This document shows, piece by piece, positions 35,067 through 44,812 of a stretch of 64,000 nt of DNA. How positions within the stretch are numbered: the first letter of the stretch is position 1; each line of letters starts with the position of its first letter. Below the pieces are notes generated by a model, which saw nothing but the letters and a program-made list of their open reading frames with translations, was not told the origin of the DNA and did not search any database. This stretch comes from Vibrio aestuarianus. Its GTDB lineage: Bacteria; Pseudomonadota; Gammaproteobacteria; Enterobacterales; Vibrionaceae. Position numbers and translations under genes: made by a program. Location of the stretch: contig NZ_JAAZTU010000004.1 in assembly GCF_012395185.1 (NCBI RefSeq), positions 69,831 to 133,830 on the forward strand. Direction: 5' to 3'.

Positions 35067-36131
35067 GTGGAAGATAAAGTTAGAAAAATCATTCATATTG
35101 ATATGGACTGCTTTTTTGCTGCGGTAGAAATGCGTGATAATCCAGCCTATCGACATCGCCCTTTGGCGGTTGGGGGGCATGAAAAGCAGCGCGGCGTATT
35201 AAGTACTTGCAATTATGAAGCGAGAAAATTTGGTGTGCGCTCTGCTATGCCTACCGCACACGCTTTGAAATTGTGTCCCAATTTGTTAGTGGTTCCTGGG
35301 CGAATGTCTGTCTACAAAGATATTTCCGTACAAATTAGACAAATTTTTCAGCGATATACCTCAGTCATAGAACCACTATCTTTAGATGAGGCTTTCTTGG
35401 ATGTGAGTGATTCGTGCGACTGCCAAGGCAGTGCTACACTCATTGCACAAAAAATACGTGATGAAATTTGGAATGAACTACAGCTGACGGCATCTGCGGG
35501 TGTTGCTCCAATAAAGTTTCTAGCGAAAGTCGCCTCTGATATGAATAAGCCTAATGGACAATTTGTGATACCACCCGACAAGGTTCAGCAAGTAGTGGAT
35601 GAATTGCCGTTAGAAAAAATCCCAGGAGTTGGTAAGGTCAGTCTAGAAAAGCTTCATCTGGCGGGGCTTTATAAATGTAAAGATATAAAGCAAAGTGATT
35701 ATCGAGAATTATTGCGTCAGTTTGGACGGCTAGGTGCTTCGTTGTGGAAAAAAAGCCACGGCATAGACCCAAGAGAGGTGGTGACTCAACGGGAGCGGAA
35801 ATCGGTTGGTGTTGAACGAACATTCAGTGAGAATATTTCAACCTATAGTGAGTGTTGGCATGTAATTGAATCTAAACTTTATCCTGAATTAGAAGTGAGG
35901 CTTCGTAAAGTTAGCCCGGATAAGTCCATTATAAAGCAAGGTATAAAAGTTAAGTTTGCAGACTTTCAGCTCACCACTATCGAGCATCTACATTCCAGCT
36001 TAGAATTGGATGATTTTCGGCATTTATTAGAAAGTATTTTGCAGCGTCAGCATGGAAGAGAAATTCGATTATTAGGCTTAACAGTGATGTTAAAACCTGA
36101 AGAACTAAATAAGCAACTGAGTTTTTTCTAA
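35067..36131 (+). CDS. dinB: DNA polymerase IV
   Basis: DinB is the Y-family translesion polymerase. With a GTG start at 35067 (MEDKVRKIIHIDMDCFFAAVE) it has 354 residues; a TTG nine bases upstream would add three but has no properly placed ribosome site, whereas GAGCGG is about nine bases before the GTG. Catalytic acidic residues lie in HIDMDCFFAAVEM and in SLDEAFLDVS. The helix-hairpin-helix IPGVGKVSLEKL and the little-finger domain are present, and the C-terminus LNKQLSFF is the beta-clamp-binding peptide. A strong LexA box precedes it. Confidence 0.95.
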   Translation: MEDKVRKIIHIDMDCFFAAVEMRDNPAYRHRPLAVGGHEKQRGVLSTCNYEARKFGVRSAMPTAHALKLCPNLLVVPGRMSVYKDISVQIRQIFQRYTSVIEPLSLDEAFLDVSDSCDCQGSATLIAQKIRDEIWNELQLTASAGVAPIKFLAKVASDMNKPNGQFVIPPDKVQQVVDELPLEKIPGVGKVSLEKLHLAGLYKCKDIKQSDYRELLRQFGRLGASLWKKSHGIDPREVVTQRERKSVGVERTFSENISTYSECWHVIESKLYPELEVRLRKVSPDKSIIKQGIKVKFADFQLTTIEHLHSSLELDDFRHLLESILQRQHGREIRLLGLTVMLKPEELNKQLSFF

Positions 36132-36287
36132 CTTTATTTGGTTAATAACAACCACACTTAGGTTATTTCTGGTTTAAATTGTATTGGCAACTATTGATGC
36201 AATGGTGTGATTTGCTGACAAGTTATTAACTCATTGAATGTTTGTTTTTGATATATTTCCCCACAATGTTACTCATGAGATAGAACG

Positions 36288-37031
36288 ATGAAAAAAATAA
36301 TATTACTAGCGTCGATGCTGCTAAGTTCGCCGTTATGGGCCGCACAGTGTCGAGTGAATGTTGGTCATGAAGTTCATTTGAATGGCGAAAAAGTTGAGAT
36401 CATTAAAACCTCTACCGATAAAGTGCTGATGGATGACCAGAATAACTTATACATTCATGGTGAGAGGGTCGAATTAGATGCTGAACAGCAATCAGCGTTG
36501 GAGAAATATCAAGAAGATATCAATATGGCATTGCCGAAAGCGAAGCAATTAGCCAGCGATGGTCTCGCTTTAGCTAATGATATTCTTGATGATGTTGCGG
36601 CCAGTATTGATTCACCAAACGCTTTCGATAAGGTTAAGCAGTCAATGACAGAGTTTTTTGCCGATATTGAAAGTCGTTATTACCAAGGTGATGATTTAGT
36701 GTTACCAGCTCAAACTTTTGAATCGATGAGTGAAACATGGGCCGAAGATTTTGAAAAGGCCAAGGCTTTGTTCAATCAAGAGTTTATAGCTAGTGCATTT
36801 GAGGCGCTGTCGAGCAAAATGCAGCAAGAGGGTGGGTTAAATCTAACCGAACTGGCAAATACCATGGCTGAACTTAAAGACAAGATCGCAGTGCGAATTA
36901 ATGAGCATTCCACTCAAATCCAAAAAGAGAGCGAAGATTTTTGTGAGTCTCTCGACAATATGGTTGAGCAAGAACAACAATTGCATCAAAAAATACCTGA
37001 ACTAAAAGATTATCAGGTGTTTACCATCTAA
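36288..37031 (+). CDS. DUF2884/YggN-family secreted protein
   Basis: A 247-residue protein with a cleavable signal peptide (MKKIILLASMLLSSPLWA, cleaved near Ala18-Ala19) and a mostly helical, acidic body that includes VELDAEQQSALEKYQEDINMALP and VEQEQQLHQKIPELKDYQ. It fits the YggN/DUF2884 family of gammaproteobacterial periplasmic proteins of unknown function. The two Cys residues (CRVNVG near the mature N-terminus and FCESL near the C-terminus) could form a disulfide. It lies alone between dinB and the diguanylate cyclase. Confidence 0.8.
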   Translation: MKKIILLASMLLSSPLWAAQCRVNVGHEVHLNGEKVEIIKTSTDKVLMDDQNNLYIHGERVELDAEQQSALEKYQEDINMALPKAKQLASDGLALANDILDDVAASIDSPNAFDKVKQSMTEFFADIESRYYQGDDLVLPAQTFESMSETWAEDFEKAKALFNQEFIASAFEALSSKMQQEGGLNLTELANTMAELKDKIAVRINEHSTQIQKESEDFCESLDNMVEQEQQLHQKIPELKDYQVFTI

Positions 37032-37088
37032 ACTTAGGGGGTGTCTTTTCGCATCCCAACTTCGTTACAGTGACTGATGGTTTGAACA

Positions 37089-38642
37089 TTGTTTAAAAAT
37101 TTTAGTTTAAAATGGTTAACCGCTTGGGTATCGGTAACAGTCGTTGTACTGTTCGTTTTATGCTACCTACTTTTTAAGTATATGTGGTCTTATGATCGCG
37201 CAGTAGAGCATGCCTTATCTTTACAGCAAGGTGAAGTAAAACGCGTTCAAACCGTCATTAATATTGCAAAAGCAGAGTTAGGAGCTTCATTAGCCGATTA
37301 CGCCGCTTGGAATGATATGGCAGACTTTATTCGCAATCCAACGGAGGAGTTTGTTCAAGATGATATTGGTGTTCATGCTTTTGAATCTAACTCATTGAAT
37401 GGTATTTTTATTTTTGACCCCAATGTGCAGCTGGTTTGGGGGTTAAGGTATGACTACGAAACGGGTAATGAAATCAGCTATGATTCAATACGCTATCGCT
37501 TTGGTGAACTTCTTGCTGAGGCGATGAGAAAAGAGCAAAGTTTTGTCGACCCAATCATCCGTTTTATTGTTATCGACAATGCACCGTTTATCATAGGAAC
37601 TTCAAGAGTTTGCAACAGCGGTGGTTCAGAGTGCGATAAAGGTTATTTAATATTTTTAAAGCGTATTAATAACAAGTTTTTAAATAGAATTGAACAAGCA
37701 ACAGGAATCAGCACCGATATACTTGTTCGATCAATCAATCAAGATGTTTTGCTTAAGCCCATTAGTAATATTACCTATCTTGAAATGCTAGATTACCGTA
37801 ACCACTCAACGGTATTAATTCAAGTGAATCACAGTGTTAAGATCCCTCCTTTTATTCGCTGGCAAGAATTGTCGATGCTGGCTGTCTTTTCTGTCTTGAT
37901 GTTTTTCTTCAACCTGATTGTTGTGAATAAGCTGGTCAAACCGATAACTGATGCTAATAAAGTATTAGATCAATTTCAAAATTCAGGCGGAAAAATGCCG
38001 CATGAAGGCACATTTATATCCAAAGAGATGAAAGCTTTTTCAAGGACGATCAACCAGATAGTGACAGAGTTAGAAACAAGCCGCACTGAGTTGAAGTGGC
38101 AGTCAGAACATGACCCACTGACGCGAATTGCCAATCGACGCCGCCTCGAAAAGGTTTTTAAAAGCTATATAACTCGGTATAAGTTTAGATACATCACACT
38201 ATTTTTAATCGATATTGATCACTTTAAACTTTTTAATGACAACTATGGGCACTTAGACGGTGATAAAGCGTTGAAAGCGGTGGCTGAGTGTTTAGAAAGT
38301 CTTGAGTTTGATGGCCGTGGGGAAAAACTTGTTGCTCGTTTTGGCGGCGAAGAGTTTTGTGTGGTACTTGCAAGTGATATGGAAATAGACAGTGAATCGT
38401 ATGGCCAGAAGTTAGTCAATGCCGTTGAGTTACTGCATATTGTGCATCAATTTTCACCATCAAATAACGTTTTATCAATCAGTGTTGGTGGTGTTGAAAT
38501 TGATACTCCTAAGCTCAATGATTATTTAGACTTTTATCACGCCGCAGATCGAACGTTATACTCTGCAAAAGCGCAGGGTAGGGGACGTTATCTAGTGCAA
38601 AAGTTTCAAGCAAACCCCAAAACGCAACTCTCTGTTCAATAA
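37089..38642 (+). CDS. Membrane-bound diguanylate cyclase with CHASE4-type sensor
   Basis: A 517-residue protein with a membrane helix at about residues 10-30, a periplasmic domain of about 230 residues (with DYAAWNDMADF and the NSLNGIFIFD segment typical of CHASE4), a second helix at about 262-282, a short linker and a C-terminal GGDEF domain. The cyclase signature is GGEEF near residue 420, with DIDHFKLFNDNYGHLDGD before it. There is no I-site RxxD visible just upstream of GGEEF, so feedback inhibition is doubtful. The start appears to be TTG at 37089. No EAL domain is present, so it should make, not degrade, c-di-GMP. Confidence 0.9.
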   Translation: MFKNFSLKWLTAWVSVTVVVLFVLCYLLFKYMWSYDRAVEHALSLQQGEVKRVQTVINIAKAELGASLADYAAWNDMADFIRNPTEEFVQDDIGVHAFESNSLNGIFIFDPNVQLVWGLRYDYETGNEISYDSIRYRFGELLAEAMRKEQSFVDPIIRFIVIDNAPFIIGTSRVCNSGGSECDKGYLIFLKRINNKFLNRIEQATGISTDILVRSINQDVLLKPISNITYLEMLDYRNHSTVLIQVNHSVKIPPFIRWQELSMLAVFSVLMFFFNLIVVNKLVKPITDANKVLDQFQNSGGKMPHEGTFISKEMKAFSRTINQIVTELETSRTELKWQSEHDPLTRIANRRRLEKVFKSYITRYKFRYITLFLIDIDHFKLFNDNYGHLDGDKALKAVAECLESLEFDGRGEKLVARFGGEEFCVVLASDMEIDSESYGQKLVNAVELLHIVHQFSPSNNVLSISVGGVEIDTPKLNDYLDFYHAADRTLYSAKAQGRGRYLVQKFQANPKTQLSVQ

Positions 38643-38732
38643 TATTTACATCCGACCATTATTCAAATTGCCGATTGCCTGCTCAATAAATAGGTAATCT
38701 AATTGCTCATTATCACGCTTTGCATTAGTGTA

Positions 38733-38786
38733 CTAGTTAGCTAGTTAGCTAGTTAGCTAGTTAGCTAGTTAGCTAGTTAGCTAGTT
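38733..38786 (+). repeat. Tandem 8-bp repeat (CTAGTTAG), 6 copies plus 6 bases
   Basis: Six perfect copies of CTAGTTAG run from 38733 to 38780, followed by CTAGTT. It lies 22 bases upstream of the NSS transporter start codon. TAG triplets occur in all frames, so the repeat cannot be translated through. Copy-number change by slippage would alter 5' leader length or promoter spacing in 8-base steps. Confidence 0.95.
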
Positions 38787-38808
38787 TATTGATATCTGTG
38801 TGAGTGGT

Positions 38809-40164
38809 ATGACGCAATCTAATTCTCGTGAACTGTTTGGTTCTCGCCTTGGTTTTATTTTAGCAGCAGCGGGTGCGGCCGTTGGCCTTGGTAATATTTG
38901 GGGTTTTCCAACGCAAGCAGCCAGTAATGGCGGCGGTGCTTTTCTGTTGGTCTACTTAGTAATGATTATGGTTGTTGCCTTCCCTATGCTCGTTGTTGAA
39001 ATGGCGATTGGTCGCTTTGGGCAAGCAAACCCTGTCGATAGTATGCGTTCACTCACTGCTAATCCAGTCGCCAAGGCTATCGGAGGCGTTGTTGGTTGGA
39101 TAGGCTTGAGTGTTCCTAGCGCTGTGCTTGCTTTTTATAGCATTGTAGGTGGTTGGTTAATTTGCTTTCTCCTTGGTGCGGTCACGGATCTGCTCGGTAT
39201 GGCTGAAATGACCGCTTGGTTTAAAGGCTTTAGCGTTGAGAGAAATCTATTCGGGACGCTTATTTTTTATGTTTTGACGATTCTCATTGTCCAAGGTGGA
39301 GTGAAGCAAGGGATAGAAAAGTGGTCTACTCGCTTGATGCCCGCATTATTTATATTGTTTGGTGTTTTATTTATTTACATCATGACTCAATCGGGCGCAA
39401 TGGAAGGGTTACAGCACTATTTGATTCCTGATTTCTCTAAAATTTGGGACAAGCAGCTATTATTGGCTGCAATGGGACAAGGATTCTTTTCTTTGACCAT
39501 TGGTGGTTGTTCGATGCTGATTTACGGTTCGTATTTAAGTAAGAAAGAAAACTTACCTAAGATGGCATTGAGCGTAACACTTGTTGATACCGCCGTTGCT
39601 TTTATCGCCGGTTTAGTGGTATTGCCAGCTATGTTTGTTGCCATGCATAAAGGTGTGCAGATCTATGCTGAAGACGGCTCATTGCTAAGTTCTGATACAT
39701 TAGTTTTTACTGTGTTACCGCTGATGTTTGATAGTTTAGGATGGTTAGGGCAAGTATTTTCGATAGTGTTCTTTACTCTTTTGACCATTGCCGCATTAAC
39801 TTCTTCTATTTCAATGTTGGAATGCCCCGTTGCTTTAGTGAGTGAGCGTTTTAATACAGCGCGAACACCAACAAGCTGGATTTTAGGTGGTGCGATTGCC
39901 AGCATCAGTGTGATTATTGTTTATAACTTTGCTGAGCTATTTGGGCTGGTCGCGATGTTAGCTACACAGTACTTGCAACCTATGGCTGCGCTTATGTTTT
40001 GTCTGTTTGGTGGCTGGGTATGGAATCGCCACAGCAAGGTCAAAGAACTTGAGCAAGGTTTCCCTGAATTCCAATTGGGTTGGTTTGGTAAAATTTGGCC
40101 GTGGTATGTGAAGTTTGTTTGCCCAGTTCTAGTGACTACGGTGATATGGGCATCGTTTAGCTAA
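38809..40164 (+). CDS. Sodium:neurotransmitter symporter (NSS) family transporter
   Basis: A 451-residue inner-membrane protein of the NSS/SNF family, which co-transports amino acids or amines with sodium. The N-terminal signature SRLGFILAAAGAAVGLGNIW followed by GFPTQAASNGGGAFLLVY contains the unwound TM1 sodium and substrate site. About 11-12 spans are visible. The start is ATG 38809 or an in-frame GTG at 38800; neither has a strong ribosome site. The substrate is unknown. The upstream 8-bp tandem repeat could make expression variable. Confidence 0.9.
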   Translation: MTQSNSRELFGSRLGFILAAAGAAVGLGNIWGFPTQAASNGGGAFLLVYLVMIMVVAFPMLVVEMAIGRFGQANPVDSMRSLTANPVAKAIGGVVGWIGLSVPSAVLAFYSIVGGWLICFLLGAVTDLLGMAEMTAWFKGFSVERNLFGTLIFYVLTILIVQGGVKQGIEKWSTRLMPALFILFGVLFIYIMTQSGAMEGLQHYLIPDFSKIWDKQLLLAAMGQGFFSLTIGGCSMLIYGSYLSKKENLPKMALSVTLVDTAVAFIAGLVVLPAMFVAMHKGVQIYAEDGSLLSSDTLVFTVLPLMFDSLGWLGQVFSIVFFTLLTIAALTSSISMLECPVALVSERFNTARTPTSWILGGAIASISVIIVYNFAELFGLVAMLATQYLQPMAALMFCLFGGWVWNRHSKVKELEQGFPEFQLGWFGKIWPWYVKFVCPVLVTTVIWASFS

Positions 40165-40182
40165 ATCGAAATAAAATGAGTG

Positions 40183-40217
40183 AAAAGCACGCCCTTATTG
40201 AAAAGGGCGTGCTTTTT
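40183..40217. terminator. Bidirectional intrinsic terminator
   Basis: AAAAGCACGCCCTT and AAGGGCGTGCTTTT form a 14-bp perfect stem with a six-base loop. T-rich tracts occur on both strands, so it can end both the NSS transporter gene and the convergent hydrolase gene at 40226. Confidence 0.9.
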
Positions 40218-40225
40218 ATTTAGAG

Positions 40226-41344
40226 CTAGACCATTGAAGGTGGGGTAATGTGACCTGTAGTTAATGGTTCTAAATCGGTATCTGCGACTTCTTCAATGAA
40301 GTCTCCAACGACTTGTTCAACCATATCATCACTTTGTGAGAAGTATGCAAGGTGAAAAACCGCATCGCCCTCATTAACCAAAGGCAAAGTTTGCTGACCA
40401 ATGACAATGCCACCTTTATTCGCTTTTAATTCAACCTCAACGTGGCCTAATGGTGAGTTGATATAAGCCAGAACTTGGCCTTTTTCTACTTTATCACCCA
40501 AGGTGACTACGGTTCTTAAAATGCCATCGCTTTCAGCTCGTAGCCAACTGGTTGATTTTGCAATGATCGACGTCGGGATCGATTTTCTGCTTTTTCTCAT
40601 CATACCGATAGATTGCATGGTTCGTTTGACACCAACAATGCCTGCGTTGATAGCAAGAGGATCAAATTTTAAGGCTTCACCTGCTTCGTAGGTTAGTACC
40701 GTAATGCCTGATTTTTCAGCTTCACTTCTCAGTGAACCATTGCGCAGTGGCGAATCGATAATCACTGGCGTCGCAAAAGATTGAGCCACACGTAATGTTT
40801 CTGGGTTCGATAGGTCGGCGCGAATCTGTGGCAGATTGGTGCGGTGAATCGCCCCCGTGTGTAAGTCAATAATGTAGTCACAGCGTAGTGCGACTTGAGA
40901 AAAGAATGTGTGTGCCATACGAGAGGCTAAAGAGCCTGTTTCGCTACCGGGAAAGCAGCGATTGAGATCTCGTCTATCAGGTAAGTAACGTGATTTATGG
41001 ATGAAACCAAATACGTTTACAATGGGTACAACGATCAGCGTTCCTTTAAGTTTCAAAGGATCAACTGAGTTAATTAACTGACGTACTATCTCAACACCAT
41101 TGAGTTCATCACCATGAATAGCGGCATTGACCATGAGTGTTGGACCTGACGAAATTCCGTTTATGATTTCGATGGGAATGGATAAAGGGGAGTGTGTATA
41201 AAGCTTAGCGGCTTCTAGTTCGATAGCTTTCCGTGTTCCTGGGGGAATGACTCCCCCCAGAAATTCAAATTCCTTATTTTTTTTAACCTTTGCCACGCGT
41301 TTTTGTTCCTTTTGTTGCCGCATTTTTTTCGATAAATTCGACAA
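40226..41344 (-). CDS. M14/AstE-AspA-family zinc hydrolase linked to rimK
   Basis: A 372-residue protein of the succinylglutamate desuccinylase/aspartoacylase group. The zinc-binding pair His77-x2-Glu80 is in [10 protein letters not shown], with a third histidine in DLHTG. Arg residues in [13 protein letters not shown] bind the substrate carboxylate in relatives. A C-terminal lipoyl-like beta domain ([20 protein letters not shown]) is present. The basic N-terminal segment is encoded in the 62 bases overlapping rimK, so ATG further in, at codon 8, is possible. It is the last gene of rimB-rimK-hydrolase. Its substrate is unknown; trimming of glutamate chains made by RimK is a guess from context. 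Confidence 0.85.
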   Translation of the reverse strand: MSNLSKKMRQQKEQKRVAKVKKNKEFEFLGGVIPPGTRKAIELEAAKLYTHSPLSIPIEIINGISSGPTLMVNAAIHGDELNGVEIVRQLINSVDPLKLKGTLIVVPIVNVFGFIHKSRYLPDRRDLNRCFPGSETGSLASRMAHTFFSQVALRCDYIIDLHTGAIHRTNLPQIRADLSNPETLRVAQSFATPVIIDSPLRNGSLRSEAEKSGITVLTYEAGEALKFDPLAINAGIVGVKRTMQSIGMMRKSRKSIPTSIIAKSTSWLRAESDGILRTVVTLGDKVEKGQVLAYINSPLGHVEVELKANKGGIVIGQQTLPLVNEGDAVFHLAYFSQSDDMVEQVVGDFIEEVADTDLEPLTTGHITPPSMV

Positions 41345-42188
41345 TCATCCCTGCAATATCTTTACCAGTTGCGGCCTCAATACCTTCCAGACCAGGAGAT
41401 GAGTTTACTTCCATGACAAGTGGGCCACGTTCTGATCTTAATAGATCAACACCAGCAACGTTAAGCCCCATTATTTTTGCAGCCTCGATAGCAGTGCGTC
41501 GTTCTTGAGGGGTAATCTTAATTAAAGAAGCTGTACCACCACGGTGAAGGTTTGAGCGGAATTCCCCCTCAGCACCTTGACGTTTCATCGCTGCAATGAC
41601 TTTATCACCAATCACAAAACAACGAATATCAGCGCCACCCGCTTCTTTGATATACTCTTGCACCATGATGTTGGCCTTAAGGCCCATGAATGCTTCAATG
41701 ACACTTTCTGCTGCTTTGCGCGTTTCCGCTAACACTACACCGATGCCTTGTGTTCCTTCAAGTAATTTAATCACCACTGGAGCACCGCCAACCATTTCGA
41801 GTAAGTCTTTAACGTCATCGGGCTTGCTAGCAAAGCCAGTGATCGGCATACCAATACCTTTACGCGACAATAGTTGCATTGAACGTAGTTTGTCTCGAGA
41901 ACGGCTGATCGCAACCGATTCATTGACAGGATAGACTCCCATCATCTCAAATTGACGTAAAACAGCAGTACCATAAAAAGTAACTGAAGCGCCGATACGA
42001 GGAATAACCGCATCAAACCCCGCCAACTCTTCACCTTTAAAGTGAATTTCTGGCTTGTCTGAATTGATATTCATATAGCAACGTAACGCGTCGATAACCT
42101 TGACTTGGTGACCACGATCTTTACACGCTTCAATCAAACGTTTGGTTGAATAAAGCGAAGAGTTACGTGACAGAATACCAATTTTCAT
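41283..42188 (-). CDS. rimK: Ribosomal protein S6--L-glutamate ligase
   Basis: RimK is an ATP-grasp ligase that adds glutamates to the C-terminus of ribosomal protein S6 (and can make poly-glutamate). The 301-residue protein opens [18 protein letters not shown], has the lid and ATP segments [17 protein letters not shown] and [25 protein letters not shown], and the metal site [17 protein letters not shown]. The tail ([14 protein letters not shown]) overlaps the next gene by 62 bases. It starts on the last base of rimB, so the three genes are coupled. Confidence 0.95.
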   Translation of the reverse strand: MKIGILSRNSSLYSTKRLIEACKDRGHQVKVIDALRCYMNINSDKPEIHFKGEELAGFDAVIPRIGASVTFYGTAVLRQFEMMGVYPVNESVAISRSRDKLRSMQLLSRKGIGMPITGFASKPDDVKDLLEMVGGAPVVIKLLEGTQGIGVVLAETRKAAESVIEAFMGLKANIMVQEYIKEAGGADIRCFVIGDKVIAAMKRQGAEGEFRSNLHRGGTASLIKITPQERRTAIEAAKIMGLNVAGVDLLRSERGPLVMEVNSSPGLEGIEAATGKDIAGMIVEFIEKNAATKGTKTRGKG

Positions 42189-42628
42189 TATTTGTGCTCC
42201 TCGAAAGCGATTAAAAAGGATTGTGTTGGGTCAACGACAATCTTATTGTGCATAGCGGTACGGCCTAACAGCATGCGAAAAGCCATGTTTTCACGGTTGG
42301 TTAAGGTGATCTCTATTGGCCATATTTGACCACCTAAACTGACTTCAGATTCAATCACGTAACGTGTTTCTTCATGGCCGCCTGAATCACGTACGGTACG
42401 TTCATCTACCACTTTTGCTTCACAAACGACGACTTTTTCATCATTCCGCTGTAAAGGGTGGATCCAAAAGCGAACCCAAGGCGCTTCTTCTTTAGTAAAG
42501 CTTTCTACTTTAAATGCGTGTAAGCAAGACGTACGAGCTCCGGTATCTATTTTTGCTTTGATTTTTTCAATACCTAACGCTGGAAGGCAAAGAGTTTCCC
42601 GCCATCCGACAATCATTTTTTCTTTCAT
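42188..42628 (-). CDS. rimB: RimB-type retropepsin-like protease (ATP-dependent zinc protease family)
   Basis: A 146-residue protein of the family once named ATP-dependent zinc protease (PF05618). The aspartic-protease-like motif [12 protein letters not shown] gives the catalytic Asp28, and MLLGRTAM near the C-terminus matches the second retropepsin-like glycine-rich strand. In Pseudomonas the homologous RimB works with RimK in modifying S6. The gene directly precedes rimK with a one-base overlap. Confidence 0.85.
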   Translation of the reverse strand: MKEKMIVGWRETLCLPALGIEKIKAKIDTGARTSCLHAFKVESFTKEEAPWVRFWIHPLQRNDEKVVVCEAKVVDERTVRDSGGHEETRYVIESEVSLGGQIWPIEITLTNRENMAFRMLLGRTAMHNKIVVDPTQSFLIAFEEHK

Positions 42629-42842
42629 CGCAGTTTCAATCTTTTTGAGAATTAAAGATAACGCTAAGGATTAAGCGCTATCATCGATACAACAACGTGC
42701 TGTAATCGCTAGAAGAGAGTGTGGTGAATAACTCTAGGAACTTCAAGGGGGCGAACTCTAACAGTGGCTTAAAGTGTGCGCTAATGAATAAATTTTTTCT
42801 TATCGATAAATTTTTTTGATAGAAATCAAGTGAAAACAAGAT

Positions 42843-42862
42843 ACCGGGCTAGATAGCCCGGT
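42843..42862 (-). terminator. Intrinsic terminator after pepD
   Basis: ACCGGGCT and AGCCCGGT form an 8-bp GC-rich stem with a four-base loop; on the reverse strand ATCTTGTTTTC follows. It lies 11 bases beyond the pepD stop. Confidence 0.75.
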
Positions 42863-42873
42863 AAAGTCATTAA

Positions 42874-44346
42874 TTATGCTTTGGTTGGGATGGCTTCCAG
42901 TAGAGCAACCATCTGATCCCAGAAAAGATCCACAGTGTCGATTTTTACCTTTTCATCTGGGGAGTGAGGGAATTTGATTGTAGGGCCAAATGAAACCATA
43001 TCCATTTCAGGATAAGGTTTTTTGAACAGGCCGCATTCAAGTCCTGCGTGGATAACCATGATATTTGGTTTATGACCGTAGATACCTTCATACATATCAC
43101 GGAAAATAGCCATGATTTCAGAATCTGCATCAGGCTTCCAGCCAGGATAGGCGCCAGAAAATTCAATCTGAGCACCAGCAAGTTCAGCGACAGAGGTCAG
43201 CATACCTTCAACTTGGCTGCGACCAGAGTCAATCAAAGAACGGATCAAACACAGGACTGTTACGCTATTTTCAGCCGTAGTAATCACGCCAACGTTCAAT
43301 GACGTTTCAACCACACCTTCAATTTCATCGCTCATGCGGATCACGCCATTTGGACATGCATTTAACGCCGCAATAAAACGCTGTTGGTCTGCGGTAGTAA
43401 ATACAGTTTTAGCATCATCTTGCACTTCATTGAAAGAAACGATACTGGTTTCAACACGTCCAAGTTCTTCTTTAAGAAGGTCTGTGTAGAAGCCAAATAG
43501 TTGATCCAGCTTTGCTTCATTTTCTTTAGGTAAGGCAACAGTGACAAAAGCTTCACGAGGAATCGCGTTACGCAAGCTACCACCACGAAACTCAACTAGG
43601 CGCAGTTCAAGTTGTTGTGCGTGGCCAGCTAAAAAGCGAGCAAGCAGTTTATTAGCATTACCGCGACCAGTATGGATGTCGCAACCTGAGTGGCCGCCTT
43701 TTAAGCCTTTCAATGTCAATTGACGAGTGACATAGTTACTTGGCGTGGCATCACGTTCAATACTAAATGTCATTGCGCCATCAATGCCGCCTGCGCAGCC
43801 CATGTATACTTCGCCTTCTTGCTCTGAGTCAGTGTTCAGAAGAATGTCGCCTTCTAGCCAACCTGCTTCTAGACCGAAAGCACCAGTCATCCCCGCTTCT
43901 TCATCGATTGTCAGCAGTACTTCAATAGGACCGTGTTTGATCTCATTAGAAGCCAAAACCGATAGACAAGCAGCCATACCAATGCCGTTGTCAGCACCCA
44001 AGGTTGTACCTTTAGCTGTTACCCACTCACCGTCGATGTAAGGCTGAATAGGATCTTTAGCAAAGTCATGTTGCGTATCTTCGTTTTTCTGCGGCACCAT
44101 ATCGATATGTGCTTGTAACACGACACCTTTTTTATGTTCCATTCCTGGAGTGGCTGGTTTTTTAATAAAAACGTTACCGGTTGGATCGCGGCGAACTCCT
44201 AAGCCTTGCTCTGTTGCCCACTGAATAATGTATTGAGCAAGCGCTTCTTCATGCTTAGAGGGATGTGCAATAGCACAGATTTTATCGAAAAATTGCCAGA
44301 TAGGTGTAGATGATAACTTACTGATTTCAGGATAGAACTCAGACAC
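42874..44346 (-). CDS. pepD: Aminoacyl-histidine dipeptidase (peptidase D)
   Basis: PepD is an M20-family metallopeptidase that hydrolyses Xaa-His and other dipeptides in the cytoplasm. The 490-residue protein has the metal-site segments VLQAHIDMVPQ, TTLGADNGIGMAACLSVL, TIDEEAGMTGAFG and the C-terminal VIHAGLECGLF. The middle dimerisation domain (GLKGGHSGCDIHTGRGNANK) is complete. It is a single-gene unit with its own terminator, divergent from the small-RNA-like locus at 44650-45012. Confidence 0.95.
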   Translation of the reverse strand: MSEFYPEISKLSSTPIWQFFDKICAIAHPSKHEEALAQYIIQWATEQGLGVRRDPTGNVFIKKPATPGMEHKKGVVLQAHIDMVPQKNEDTQHDFAKDPIQPYIDGEWVTAKGTTLGADNGIGMAACLSVLASNEIKHGPIEVLLTIDEEAGMTGAFGLEAGWLEGDILLNTDSEQEGEVYMGCAGGIDGAMTFSIERDATPSNYVTRQLTLKGLKGGHSGCDIHTGRGNANKLLARFLAGHAQQLELRLVEFRGGSLRNAIPREAFVTVALPKENEAKLDQLFGFYTDLLKEELGRVETSIVSFNEVQDDAKTVFTTADQQRFIAALNACPNGVIRMSDEIEGVVETSLNVGVITTAENSVTVLCLIRSLIDSGRSQVEGMLTSVAELAGAQIEFSGAYPGWKPDADSEIMAIFRDMYEGIYGHKPNIMVIHAGLECGLFKKPYPEMDMVSFGPTIKFPHSPDEKVKIDTVDLFWDQMVALLEAIPTKA

Positions 44347-44646
44347 GGAAGGCTCCTTTTATTTGAGTTTGCCAGATCAAGGTGAATAAGATGGTTCTCT
44401 GGATAGAGATTGATTGATCATAGCGTGACTTTTGTTATTCACAGCATACCACTCTAGGCAATAGGCGAGTAGCCTGCTTTGAGAGGAATTATTTGAGTGA
44501 AATCATTGTTGGACCGTACATAGTGTACAAAGGAGATTACAAATAGGTGTTTAGGCTCTTATTAATAACGACTAGTACTTATGATTAAATTGACATTAAT
44601 GTAATTTAATTACCAAAAATGAATGACACAGATCAATAAAAGAAAA
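44347..44646. other. Intergenic DNA upstream of pepD
   Basis: About 300 bases that would include the pepD promoter on the reverse strand. I see no gene, strong hairpin or clear regulatory site apart from a TGTACA-type short dyad near 44515-44530. Confidence 0.4.
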
Positions 44647-44668
44647 ATATGTGATTCAAATCACTAAA
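44647..44668 (+). promoter_or_regulatory. CRP-cAMP binding site upstream of the small transcript
   Basis: TGTGA (44650-44654), six bases, TCACT (44661-44665) differ from the CRP consensus core by one base. The centre is 49.5 bases upstream of the expected start near 44707. In V. cholerae CRP represses vcdRP, so repression is plausible here, but position alone does not settle the sign. Confidence 0.75.
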
Positions 44669-44672
44669 GTAG

Positions 44673-44700
44673 TTGTAATTTAATTTCTTGGTGGTATATT
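44673..44700 (+). promoter_or_regulatory. Sigma-70-type promoter of the small transcript
   Basis: TTGTAA (44673-44678) and TATATT (44695-44700) are separated by 16 bases. Transcription would begin near 44707, just before a short CTTCG-AAAG-CGAAG hairpin (44710-44723) at the 5' end of the RNA. Confidence 0.55.
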
Positions 44701-44812
44701 TGTAACCAACTTCGAAAGCGAAGAAAAAATGCTCAAAGGATGAGTCCGTTTTATCGCCTCCAGGGAACCGAGAAATCAAGTAATATTCAATTGATTTAAT
44801 AAGGTGATAGTT

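Noticed and set aside
38733..38786. Possible CRISPR array
   Set aside because: The units are 8 bp and contiguous with no spacers, so this is a simple tandem repeat.
44738..44748. GGATGAGTCCG, reminiscent of a hammerhead ribozyme core
   Set aside because: The CUGAUGA and GAAA core elements and the three stems around a cleavage site are not present.
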